This document shows, piece after piece, positions 7,559 through 16,138 of a stretch of DNA of 47,312 bases; within the stretch, counting starts at the first letter, position 1; each line of letters starts with the position of its first letter. This DNA is from Colivivens sp964452915 (GTDB taxonomy: Bacteria > Bacteroidota > Bacteroidia > Bacteroidales > Bacteroidaceae): NCBI GenBank assembly GCA_964452915.1, contig CAYVNW010000024.1, positions 1-47,312 on the forward strand. The letters are read 5' to 3'. The position numbers were made by a program, and so were the translations under genes. Under the pieces are notes generated by a model. The model had not been told where the DNA came from and ran no database searches. It saw only the letters and a list, made by a program, of their open reading frames with translations.

Positions 7559-9277
7559 ATGAGTGAAATATTCGATTATTGTCATGTTGCCGAGCTAACT
7601 GACCGAGGGTGCAAACGTCCGGCAAATGAAGACTGGCTGGCACATTTCGAGAGTCCCAACGGGCTTGTTGCAGTTGTCTGCGACGGCATGGGCGGTCATG
7701 TCGGTGGGCAGGTCGCCTCGCATGTAGCGATAGACGCAATCAAGCAGTTCATGATGCAAGAGCACATCGGCCGTACCCCTGGTGAACTTATTGTGCAGGC
7801 GATCGACTATGCCAACAATGCCATACTGAACAGAACGGCTCAACAGCCCGAATTGACCGGCATGGGCTCAACGTGTGTAATGCTGATCGTGCGTAATGGC
7901 AAAGTGTATATCGGCTCGGTGGGTGACAGCCGTATATATTTGATACGCAAACACACCATACGCCAGTTGACCGTCGATCAAAGCTATGTACAGATGCTTG
8001 TTGATGCGGGACAGATCACGAAAGAACAGGCAGAGCACCATCCACGTAAGAACGAGATAACCAATGCGTTGGGATTGCGTGATATGCAACCTGCCACAGT
8101 CCTTCCAGAGGCCATTAACCCTGAGGCGGGCGACTGCTTCCTCTTGTGTTCTGACGGATTAAGCGGCATGGTGTCCGACAAGGACATTTGCAAGACTGTC
8201 AGCAAGCAGGGCGAATTGTCGCAACAAGAAAGAGTTGCAGAGCTGGTGGAGCGTGCAAAACGAAACGGCGGTTTAGATAATATCACATGCCAAATCGTGG
8301 AATTCTCAGTGACTCCTGGCGCAAAAGCCGAGACAATCGAGCCCAAAAAGAAAATTTGGACTGCGGTTGGAATCGTCGCAGGAATCATAGTAATCGCAGG
8401 AATCGTGCTGCTGCTTACCGTCAAAGGAGGAGACAAGGCGGATGAGCAGTTTGTCCGCACTCATGAACTGGAAAAGATAATCCAAACGTCAGATTCCACA
8501 ATCGATTTGGCTAAGAATTCCATATCCGTTCAATACGAGAAGGGAAAAGTCGTTGTCGAATTTGAAGAGGATCCGGATTGGGGAGTGAAAGTCAAAGTTC
8601 ATTCAACGCCGCAAAACAAGAATTTGAGATTGGGCGATTTCACAATAAAAGGCATGAAGTTTATTCCGGACGATTTAGTTGAACTGAAATATGACGAGAA
8701 TGATACGCTGAAATGCCGTTTGGTGTTTAAGGACATGATTGGCGAAAAGGCTGAGATTGGCATAACTCTGTCGGGCATTGACGGCAACTCTAAATATGTC
8801 ATTGTAGTGCCGGTCGTAAATACACTTCCGAGCTCAACTGAAGGTTCTGTCCAACAGACAGGTATGCCTAAGGATAAGACGGAAAAGAAAAGAGAGGCAG
8901 ACTTGACAAAGTTGGGAGACGGTGTCGGTACCATCACGACTAAGGGCCCATCGGCAAGCAAGGACACCATAAGTGCCAGCACGACAAAGACAGAAGAAGG
9001 TCCAACGTTCCAGATAGAGAGAAATGAAACGGCTAAGGCCTTCACTCTGCATATGGGAACAGGAACTCCTACCGAAAGTGATGCATATTTGGGTAAACCA
9101 TATAACTTTATCACAGATTCTGATGCGGAACAGAAAGGATGGTATTCGATAAGTATCAAAGATGAAGGTGCAACTTGTGTCTTGACTATCAAGAATCCTT
9201 TACCTGAAGATGCCGTTATTGAAGTTCCGACCACGCAGAACGTAACAATTAAGGTAAGGGTAAAGTATAAAAAGTAA
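7559..9277 (+). CDS. PP2C-type Ser/Thr phosphatase with TM and exported tail
   Basis: A 572-residue protein. Residues 1-250 are a PPM/PP2C phosphatase with the metal-binding acidic residues in NED (23-25), CDGMGGH (41-47), VGDSR (121-125), CSDG (197-200) and LDN (239-241). It therefore looks catalytically complete and should remove phosphate from Ser/Thr of kinase substrates. One TM helix lies at about 266-288, and about 280 exported residues follow that are beta-rich and of no family I know, with a Thr/Lys-rich linker near 415-455. It starts 26 nt after the FHA adaptor and ends 11 nt before the kinase, the usual eraser/writer pairing. The exported tail suggests regulation by an envelope signal. 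Confidence 0.92.
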   Translation: MSEIFDYCHVAELTDRGCKRPANEDWLAHFESPNGLVAVVCDGMGGHVGGQVASHVAIDAIKQFMMQEHIGRTPGELIVQAIDYANNAILNRTAQQPELTGMGSTCVMLIVRNGKVYIGSVGDSRIYLIRKHTIRQLTVDQSYVQMLVDAGQITKEQAEHHPRKNEITNALGLRDMQPATVLPEAINPEAGDCFLLCSDGLSGMVSDKDICKTVSKQGELSQQERVAELVERAKRNGGLDNITCQIVEFSVTPGAKAETIEPKKKIWTAVGIVAGIIVIAGIVLLLTVKGGDKADEQFVRTHELEKIIQTSDSTIDLAKNSISVQYEKGKVVVEFEEDPDWGVKVKVHSTPQNKNLRLGDFTIKGMKFIPDDLVELKYDENDTLKCRLVFKDMIGEKAEIGITLSGIDGNSKYVIVVPVVNTLPSSTEGSVQQTGMPKDKTEKKREADLTKLGDGVGTITTKGPSASKDTISASTTKTEEGPTFQIERNETAKAFTLHMGTGTPTESDAYLGKPYNFITDSDAEQKGWYSISIKDEGATCVLTIKNPLPEDAVIEVPTTQNVTIKVRVKYKK

Positions 9278-9288
9278 GTTGACTGAAT

Positions 9289-10740
9289 ATGCCATACCAA
9301 TTTAGCGAAAGCGATGTAATAGGAAAGGGCGGCATGGGTTGCGTCTACAAAGGGCGTGACCAAAATGGCAATGTGGTGGCCATCAAGATGATGAGCAACC
9401 AGGTTACGTGTCATCCGGAATATCGTGAGTTGTTCTACAGTGAGGTCAATACGCTACGCAGGATGAATCACCCGTCGGTCGTGCACATTGTCGGCGATCC
9501 ATTCAACGACAGTGCAGGAAACTTATACCTGCCGATGGAGTTCGTAAGCGGAAAAACCATAGAGCAGTATGTCCGCGAGAACGGTCCGATGAGCGAGAGT
9601 GCAGTGAAGAATATGATGGGCAAAATACTGGATGCTGTTCAGTACATACACAATCAACACTGTATACATCGTGACATCAAGCCATCCAATATTATGATTC
9701 GCGACGGAAGCGATGACATTTGCATAATCGACTTCGGAATTGCGAAGGACTCAAAAGTTGGCTCTACCGGCATGACCGTAGGACGCATCATCGGTACCGA
9801 CGGCTACATGAGTCCGGAACAGGCGGCAGGACTGAATATCGATAGTCGTACAGATATCTATTCGCTCGGGTGTGTGATGTTCTACATGCTCACAGGCAGA
9901 TCTGCCATCTCTCCCCAGAATAACAGTTACGAAACGATCAATGCGATTCTGAATTCACAACTGCCGCTGCCGTCAAGTGTCAGGCCAGGAATCTCTCCAA
10001 TGTGGGACGATGCTTTCAAAAAAGCAACCGACAGGAACATGACGAGACGGTTTCAGACGGCAAACGAGTTCCGGCAAGCACTGTTCCTCGGACAGTCCAA
10101 TGCACAATCCTCTGGTCCTACCAATCTCAATCCGATCCCTACGGTGACTGTCGGCCGGACTGCGGACAACAACATCTCTATCAATAATGATTTTGTCAGT
10201 AGACACCACTTGGTCATAAGAGGACTTGAAACTCTTAATACCGGAAGCGGAACGTCATACCAAATTGAAATAGAGGATATCAGCGCTAATGGTTCGGGAC
10301 TTAATGGCAGACGCATTCATCATCAGACTGAAACAATTGACTATACGTCGACAGCACAACTTCCGCAGGTGCTACTTGCAGGACGGACTGAATGTGAATT
10401 AGACTGGAACCGAGTGATTCGTGAATTGAAACAGCAGGGCTGGCAAAGTGGGGCAGCTCAGCATGTGGCACAGGCTTCCGGACAGCAATATCCGTCCTCC
10501 GGACAAAATTATAATAATGTTACGCCTTTACCGACGAATCCGAACGACAAACTTGATGCCGGCATGGCAGTAATATGTTTCATCGTGCCGCTATTGGGAT
10601 GGATTCTGTGGGCTGTGTGGAAACAAGAATATCCCCACAAAGCCTCCAGTTCTGCCAAATGGGCATGGATTGGCTTCGCCGTGCAATTCGTGTTTAATGT
10701 CCTAATGACAATCTTTATAATAATAGTAAATGAATACTAA
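9289..10740 (+). CDS. Ser/Thr protein kinase with FHA domain and C-terminal TM hairpin
   Basis: A 483-residue Hanks-type kinase. The catalytic domain spans about 4-268 with a Gly loop (GKGGMGCVY), Lys33 in VAIK, HRD at 127-129, DFG at 148-150 and an APE-equivalent SPEQ near 175-178. It is an intact RD kinase. An FHA domain follows (about 286-370, with SRHH at 304-307), then a Gln/Ser-rich linker and two TM helices (about 424-441 and 458-480). Those helices flank a short basic cytoplasmic loop, and the same module ends the next gene. Kinase plus FHA in one chain suggests autophosphorylation-dependent docking. It is probably a main writer of the operon. Confidence 0.94.
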   Translation: MPYQFSESDVIGKGGMGCVYKGRDQNGNVVAIKMMSNQVTCHPEYRELFYSEVNTLRRMNHPSVVHIVGDPFNDSAGNLYLPMEFVSGKTIEQYVRENGPMSESAVKNMMGKILDAVQYIHNQHCIHRDIKPSNIMIRDGSDDICIIDFGIAKDSKVGSTGMTVGRIIGTDGYMSPEQAAGLNIDSRTDIYSLGCVMFYMLTGRSAISPQNNSYETINAILNSQLPLPSSVRPGISPMWDDAFKKATDRNMTRRFQTANEFRQALFLGQSNAQSSGPTNLNPIPTVTVGRTADNNISINNDFVSRHHLVIRGLETLNTGSGTSYQIEIEDISANGSGLNGRRIHHQTETIDYTSTAQLPQVLLAGRTECELDWNRVIRELKQQGWQSGAAQHVAQASGQQYPSSGQNYNNVTPLPTNPNDKLDAGMAVICFIVPLLGWILWAVWKQEYPHKASSSAKWAWIGFAVQFVFNVLMTIFIIIVNEY

Positions 10741-10751
10741 ATGACTAACAT

Positions 10752-11261
10752 ATGAATACATTAACTATAGGTCGCAGTAGTCAGTGCGACATAATTATTC
10801 CAAACGACAGCGTAAGCCGTGTGCATGCCCGTATAAGTATCGTGGGCGGGCAATACGTGTACGAAGATGTCAGTAAATATGGCTCTGTAGTTGCGGGCCA
10901 ATTCATAAACGGAGGAAAGATAACAGTCTCTCCAGGCACCGAAATCATGTTGGCCGGAAAAGTGCCGCTCCCATGGAATCAAATATACAGCCAACTGCCA
11001 TTGCAAGGCAGCAGGCCATACGAGAATGCCACCCATGCCGGCTATCAGCCTGTCAGACAGCAGGGTGAGAGCATAGGTGCTGGTTGGGGAATACTGTCGT
11101 TTTTCATCCCAATTGCAGGCTGGATCTTGTATTTCGTTTGGAAAGACCAGACTCCTCGCCGTGCCTCACAAGCAGCCACGCTTGCATGGATAGGTTTTGG
11201 TATAGGATTCGTCCTTAACCTGCTTAGCTATTGCGCAGCTTTTGCATCATATTATTTATAA
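10752..11261 (+). CDS. FHA domain membrane protein
   Basis: A 169-residue protein made of an N-terminal FHA domain (about 1-80: TIGRSSQCDI, SRVH at 22-25) and a C-terminal two-helix membrane module (about 110-130 and 144-166). The usual STNG position of the FHA is replaced by KYGSVV, so pThr binding may be weak or of altered specificity. The C-terminal module aligns with the end of the preceding kinase: both share a GWIL turn, an aromatic-Val-Trp-Lys boundary, an Ala-Ser, and AWIGF. The gene lies 11 nt after that kinase. It may recruit phosphorylated partners to the same membrane site or pair with the kinase through the shared module. Confidence 0.88.
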   Translation: MNTLTIGRSSQCDIIIPNDSVSRVHARISIVGGQYVYEDVSKYGSVVAGQFINGGKITVSPGTEIMLAGKVPLPWNQIYSQLPLQGSRPYENATHAGYQPVRQQGESIGAGWGILSFFIPIAGWILYFVWKDQTPRRASQAATLAWIGFGIGFVLNLLSYCAAFASYYL

Positions 11262-11309
11262 AAGAGAGAATAACGGATTTAAGCTGAAATACATTAACGG
11301 ACTATAATC

Positions 11310-14300
11310 ATGATAGGGAAAGAAATTCTTAACTACCGTATAACAGGCATAATCGGTCAGGGCGGAATGGGAACAGTGTACATGGGTGTGAACAAGTTCA
11401 TCCAGGAGCAAAAGGTTGCAATAAAGGTTATTAACCATGATATGCTTAACGATTTCACTCGAAAGAGACTTGAGGAAGAGGCTCATCGTCTGGCTTCGTT
11501 GAACCATCCGAACATTGTGCGACTAATCAACTTCCATAAGGATGAGAAAGGTTCTGTGTATCTCATTATGGAGTTTGCTGAGGGCGTGAGCATCGAAAAA
11601 TTCATTCGTGAGATAAACGGCCTTGTGGTAGTCGACCGTATTTGTCCGCTGTTCGAGCCTATACTCGACGGAATAGCAGCGGCACACAACCATAAAACAA
11701 AAGATGAGGATGGTAAACTGGTGCCTGACCCGATTATCCACTGTGACATAAAACCTTCGAATATCGTCATAACACTTGATAAGGAGCCGAAAATAAAAAT
11801 CCTGGATTTTGGAATCGCACAGATTGTCAACGAGCAGGACGGCGAGTCGAAGATGGTTATGGGTACCCCGTCGTATATGAGTCCGGAACAAATCAAGGGA
11901 GAAAAACTTGACGCACGTTCAGATATATATTCGCTTGGCGTGCTGCTTCATCAGATGCTTACAGGAAACGCACCTTATGATACCACAACGCTTACAGAAC
12001 AGCAGATCAACCAAAAGGTGGTCGAGGAGCCGCTGCCGCGTATGGCTACATATTACAAGTATATTCCCGAAAAGATACAGAAGATTGTCGACAAGGCGAC
12101 AGCCAAAAGACCGGAAGACCGGTTCCAATCATGTGAGGAATTCAAAAAAGCCCTTCATAAGGCCGTCTATCCGACCAAGATGCCGCTATGGGCAAAGGTG
12201 GCTTCCGTTGCTGCTGTACTGATAGTAGTAGGTGTCGCAGGATATATATGGGACTACAACAGGATAAAGACATATTATTACAAAGACTATGTTGAGCAAT
12301 GGGGTATTCCACAAGGTATAGGCGAACTAAGCTCAAGCGAACACGGGCATTCTCGGCGTTCATATAAATTTACTTATCAGAAGCGACACCTGTTGCGTGT
12401 CTCGCATGTTAACAGCAAGGACCACTTGATAGAGGATGGCGAAAGCGAGCGTAACGAACGTCCGATCGACCAGGAGTTCTCTTACACGGAGGATGGCAAG
12501 GTAAGCCATATTAAGGTAAAGGACAGGGGCGGTAAGGTGCTGTACGTGAAGAGCTACAACGACAAACTCAACGTCATGGTGTTCCAATATGACGATGAAC
12601 ACAACACGGAACGTGTGCTGTCGGGGTCGACTGTTGGCTATGGTCGCCTGTTGGAGGATAATTACAATAACGACCATGGACACATATCCCGTTGGTGGAT
12701 AGAATATGACGATGACGGCTTCGTGACATCCGAGAAATACTATAGCATCGACAACTCGCCTGTAGGCGATGAGAACGGAATATATGGCAGGACGTACGTG
12801 CGCGACAAGAAGGGGCGTCCGCTTGAAATCCACTATATAGGCATTGACGGCAATCCACAGCCAACTAAGTGGGGACTTGGCATCAAGAAATATGAGTACG
12901 ATGAGGATGACAATTGGATTAAGTGTACTTACCTGACTGTTGACGGAAAACCTGCGTATGATGACACTGATGGCCTTGCTATATATTCGCTGGAATATGA
13001 TGACTATGGCAATGTTGTCAATGCATACCATTTTGACGGGGAAGGAAAACCGATGATTCCACAGAAGAACAATGTGGCAGGAGTGCACTATGTGTATGAC
13101 GACGACGGGCAAATCACAGAGGAGGATTATTTGGGTATCGACCATAAGCCGATGTTCGTTAAGGGTGCCGGTTTCGCCATAGTCAAGTATGAGTACGATG
13201 AGAATGGATATGTAACCAAGGAATCATTGTGTGACCCTTCAGGCAATCCGGTAGCGTCGCAAGATGGTAATGCATTTAGGGAATACGTGAACGATGAACA
13301 AGGTAACCAAATCGAAGAATGGTTCAAGAATGTAAATGGCAAACTGTGTGAGACCAGTGCGGGTTATGCGGGTATACGCCAGGAATTCGACTCAATAGGC
13401 AATCTTGTAAAGCTGGTTTACTACGGAACGGACAAGAAACCAGTATTGGTTGACGGAAAGGCCGGATTCACCATAAAATACAATGAGCTGAACCTTGAGG
13501 AGACATATGTCAGCTTGGGCAAGAACATGAAGCCTGCTCCGAATGATGATGGCCGTATATGCGTCCGTTTTGAGTACGACAAGCGAGGTAATACCATAAA
13601 GGTGTCTTACTTTGAGGCCGACGAAAAAACTCCAAGACTTGATATTAGGGGGGTAGCTGGGTTTGAAAGCAAGTACGACGATAAGGGAAACCTTTTGGAA
13701 CAGCGGTATTTCGGAGTGAAGGGAAATACTGTGACTTCTCTGTCCGACCATTATGCAAAGATTAAATTTACGTATGATGACAACGGCAACGTGTTGACAC
13801 TCCGTTATTTGACTCCGAGTGACGAACTAACGCTCGTGAATGGAATTGCCGGATGGGATTATGTGCGCGATAAGCGTGGCAACGTACTTGAAGAGAAGCC
13901 GGTAGGTATCAATGGCGGTCTGGCTGCGGGCAGCCTGATTTCGAAGTACAAGTACGACAAGTTTAATAATTGTATCGAACACTCTTTGTATGAAGCCTCC
14001 GGTGAACCGGCTCTCGATAAATTTGGCGTGCACCGTTACGAATATGTGTTTAACAGCCATAACCAGATGATAGAGCAGCGGAACTACAATACGAACGGAC
14101 AGTTGATAATGGCATCTGGGAACAATAGTTTTGCCATTATGAAAAATGAGTTTGACGATAAGGGCAACCGCATAAAAGCATCGTACTTCGGACCAGATAA
14201 ACAACCATGTGTCTGCAGTGAGGGTTGGAGCAGCTCCAAATACGAGTACGATGTGTTTGGCAACATTATCAAACAAAGTTTCTTCGGGGTTGATGGCAAA

Positions 14301-15266
14301 CCTACCGATCCGAGTGTGATGGTGCCTGTTGGAATATGCAAATACGACAACAATGGCAATATGCTTTTCATTGCGGCACAGGACGGCAAGGGACACTATA
14401 TTATCAATCCTAATACAGGATGGGCAATACAGCGGGCTACATACGACGATAAGTCGCAACTTGTGTCCACCGCCTTCTTCGATGCTGACGATAAAGCGAT
14501 GATAGGTCCGGATGGCTATCATAAAGTCACTTACAAGTACAATAATAATAGTCATAAGACTGAGGAGGCATACTTTGGCACAGACGGCAAGCCGATGGTT
14601 GGCTCAGGCGGCTGCCATATGATCAAATACAGGTATGACGACAATGGTAACGAAATCGAGGAGGCTTATTTCGGCACAGACGGTAAGCCGATGTTAGTGA
14701 ACGGCATTCACATGGAGAGGATGGTGTACAACATAAACGGACTGGCAACGTCTGTTGCTTACTATAATAAAGCCGGAAAACCTACCGATTGTGATGCCGG
14801 ATTCCACAAGATCACCTTGACTTATAATGATAACGGACAGTACACTTCGCGCAAGTTCTATCGTGCCAACGGGTCGTTGCTCGGTTCGCAGACCTACAAC
14901 TTCTCAACAATGTCATGGAATGAGTTGCAAGTTGCCGGAGGAACAAGTGGCAACAGTTCGTCCGGAAGTTCTGGTACATCATCTGAATGGAAAAACTCTA
15001 TCAAGGAGGCTAATAGTGAATGTCCGTTGAAAATTGCCGACGGTGTGTACGTTCAGTCATTCTCAACGTCAGGCAACAGTGTCACTATTGTCATAAAGCT
15101 TGCCGAAGTTTCAAAGTACAACATGACGGATGAGATGGAGAATACGGTGAAAGAAATAGGAAACCAGGTGAGGACAAACTTTAAATCGTCCTTCCAGTTG
15201 CCTTCGAGCGTGGCTGTACATGTAAAAATTATAGACAAGGCGGAGCGGGTGCTTTATAATAAGTAA
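11310..15266 (+). CDS. Ser/Thr kinase with HCD catalytic loop and long exported RHS/YD-like repeat domain
   Basis: A 1318-residue protein. Residues 1-285 are a Hanks-type kinase (GQGGMGTVY loop, Lys39 in VAIK, DFG at 166-168, GTPSYMSPEQ at 185-194). The catalytic loop reads HCD (144-146) in place of HRD, so it is a non-RD kinase in which the Asp and Lys148 remain. One TM helix lies at about 293-313. About 330-1205 hold roughly two dozen degenerate repeats of about 33 residues with the pattern Y-x-Y-D-x-x-G-N then YFGxDGKP, which resemble RHS/YD or YwqK-type repeats. A Ser/Gly linker and a compact tail (about 1235-1318) follow. The repeats should be periplasmic and could sense or bind an envelope partner. 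Sensor-kinase function is inferred. Confidence 0.92.
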   Translation: MIGKEILNYRITGIIGQGGMGTVYMGVNKFIQEQKVAIKVINHDMLNDFTRKRLEEEAHRLASLNHPNIVRLINFHKDEKGSVYLIMEFAEGVSIEKFIREINGLVVVDRICPLFEPILDGIAAAHNHKTKDEDGKLVPDPIIHCDIKPSNIVITLDKEPKIKILDFGIAQIVNEQDGESKMVMGTPSYMSPEQIKGEKLDARSDIYSLGVLLHQMLTGNAPYDTTTLTEQQINQKVVEEPLPRMATYYKYIPEKIQKIVDKATAKRPEDRFQSCEEFKKALHKAVYPTKMPLWAKVASVAAVLIVVGVAGYIWDYNRIKTYYYKDYVEQWGIPQGIGELSSSEHGHSRRSYKFTYQKRHLLRVSHVNSKDHLIEDGESERNERPIDQEFSYTEDGKVSHIKVKDRGGKVLYVKSYNDKLNVMVFQYDDEHNTERVLSGSTVGYGRLLEDNYNNDHGHISRWWIEYDDDGFVTSEKYYSIDNSPVGDENGIYGRTYVRDKKGRPLEIHYIGIDGNPQPTKWGLGIKKYEYDEDDNWIKCTYLTVDGKPAYDDTDGLAIYSLEYDDYGNVVNAYHFDGEGKPMIPQKNNVAGVHYVYDDDGQITEEDYLGIDHKPMFVKGAGFAIVKYEYDENGYVTKESLCDPSGNPVASQDGNAFREYVNDEQGNQIEEWFKNVNGKLCETSAGYAGIRQEFDSIGNLVKLVYYGTDKKPVLVDGKAGFTIKYNELNLEETYVSLGKNMKPAPNDDGRICVRFEYDKRGNTIKVSYFEADEKTPRLDIRGVAGFESKYDDKGNLLEQRYFGVKGNTVTSLSDHYAKIKFTYDDNGNVLTLRYLTPSDELTLVNGIAGWDYVRDKRGNVLEEKPVGINGGLAAGSLISKYKYDKFNNCIEHSLYEASGEPALDKFGVHRYEYVFNSHNQMIEQRNYNTNGQLIMASGNNSFAIMKNEFDDKGNRIKASYFGPDKQPCVCSEGWSSSKYEYDVFGNIIKQSFFGVDGKPTDPSVMVPVGICKYDNNGNMLFIAAQDGKGHYIINPNTGWAIQRATYDDKSQLVSTAFFDADDKAMIGPDGYHKVTYKYNNNSHKTEEAYFGTDGKPMVGSGGCHMIKYRYDDNGNEIEEAYFGTDGKPMLVNGIHMERMVYNINGLATSVAYYNKAGKPTDCDAGFHKITLTYNDNGQYTSRKFYRANGSLLGSQTYNFSTMSWNELQVAGGTSGNSSSGSSGTSSEWKNSIKEANSECPLKIADGVYVQSFSTSGNSVTIVIKLAEVSKYNMTDEMENTVKEIGNQVRTNFKSSFQLPSSVAVHVKIIDKAERVLYNK

Positions 15267-15277
15267 GGGAACATAAT

Positions 15278-16129
15278 ATGTATAAGAGAATATTATCGAT
15301 TTTATTTTTGACGGCTTTGTTTTTCGTGCCGTCTTACGCCGACGATTACACGCCCGAGCAGAAAGCTTTCCGTTCGTCGGTTATGGCGTTCTTAAAGGAA
15401 GAAGGATTCGCTCCCTATATTGACGAGGATAACAGCCTTATGTTTAAGAAGGAAGGCAATCTCTACTGGATCAATATAGCAAACGACACACCATTATTTG
15501 TGGAGTTCTATCGTAGTGGCTTGAACTGCACTGATGCTGATGAGAATTTGGTTATAAAAGCATGCAACATGGTCAACAAGAACCTGCCGAGTGTAAAAAC
15601 GTATATGAATGATGGGACTATATCGATTGTAGTTGAAACTTTCTGCCATTCGGCAGAGGAGTTCAAGTATACGTTCTATAAGAATATTAAGGCGTTGGAC
15701 GATGCTTATAATTCTGTCGGGAACTATTACGGCAGTCTGAGTGAGGCTTCATCAGCTCCATTCTCAATATTGTCGGCTGAGGTAGCTAACACTGAAAGCG
15801 GTGGCTCTATAATTTCCGGTTACGGAAATACCATATATGCAAGCCAAGGCAAATATCTGAAATCAAGAATAACTGTGAACGTCAAGACGGCAGGTACGTA
15901 TGAGATATACTTCAAACTTTATACTCCTTCGGGTGCGCTGTCTACGGGAGACAATTCTCCAACAGGATATAGTTCTAAGGATGCCGTCACAATGGATGAA
16001 GGCGTGCACACATACGACTTGATAGGTTGGGGCTACAACAACACTGGCAATTGGTCGAGCGGTACGTATCGGTTCGAATACTACTATAATGGTGTTTTGT
16101 TGGGCACTAAGACATTCACGATGGAATAG
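15278..16129 (+). CDS. Secreted YbjN-like protein with C-terminal beta-sandwich domain
   Basis: A 283-residue protein with a clear signal peptide (MYKRILSILFLTALFF, cleavage near SYA-DD). The first mature part (about 25-150) resembles YbjN/CesT-fold proteins, which often bind other proteins: an N-terminal helix, a FKKEGNLYWINI strand pair and a FCHSAEEFKYTF segment. The second part (about 160-283) is Gly/Ser/Tyr-rich and beta-rich and ends in a strand LLGTKTFTME. Similar C-terminal modules occur, as far as I recall, in envelope proteins of gut Bacteroidetes, some next to kinases. It starts 11 nt after the large kinase, so it may be a periplasmic partner of the kinase repeat domain or of the protease. 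Confidence 0.75.
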   Translation: MYKRILSILFLTALFFVPSYADDYTPEQKAFRSSVMAFLKEEGFAPYIDEDNSLMFKKEGNLYWINIANDTPLFVEFYRSGLNCTDADENLVIKACNMVNKNLPSVKTYMNDGTISIVVETFCHSAEEFKYTFYKNIKALDDAYNSVGNYYGSLSEASSAPFSILSAEVANTESGGSIISGYGNTIYASQGKYLKSRITVNVKTAGTYEIYFKLYTPSGALSTGDNSPTGYSSKDAVTMDEGVHTYDLIGWGYNNTGNWSSGTYRFEYYYNGVLLGTKTFTME

Positions 16130-16138
16130 TATTGCCCA

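Noticed and set aside
8599..9414. 271-codon minus-strand ORF over the PP2C gene end
   Set aside because: Antisense shadow of the PP2C exported region and the kinase start, without motifs.
12360..13145. 261-codon minus-strand ORF inside the large kinase gene
   Set aside because: It is the antisense shadow of the Tyr/Asp-rich repeats; codon pattern and protein make no sense and the plus-strand gene is clear.
7559..15266. TerY-P (vWA, PP2C, kinase) tellurite or phage-resistance triad
   Set aside because: No vWA protein is present, and the kinases lack the zinc-finger tail expected for that triad.
11310..15266. RHS polymorphic toxin
   Set aside because: The repeats follow an N-terminal kinase and TM, there is no RHS core/autoprotease signature or variable toxin tip, and no immunity gene follows.
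5374..16129. Type VI secretion regulatory locus
   Set aside because: Kinase, phosphatase and FHA genes are present, but no Tss structural gene (sheath, Hcp, VgrG, baseplate, ClpV) is in the window.
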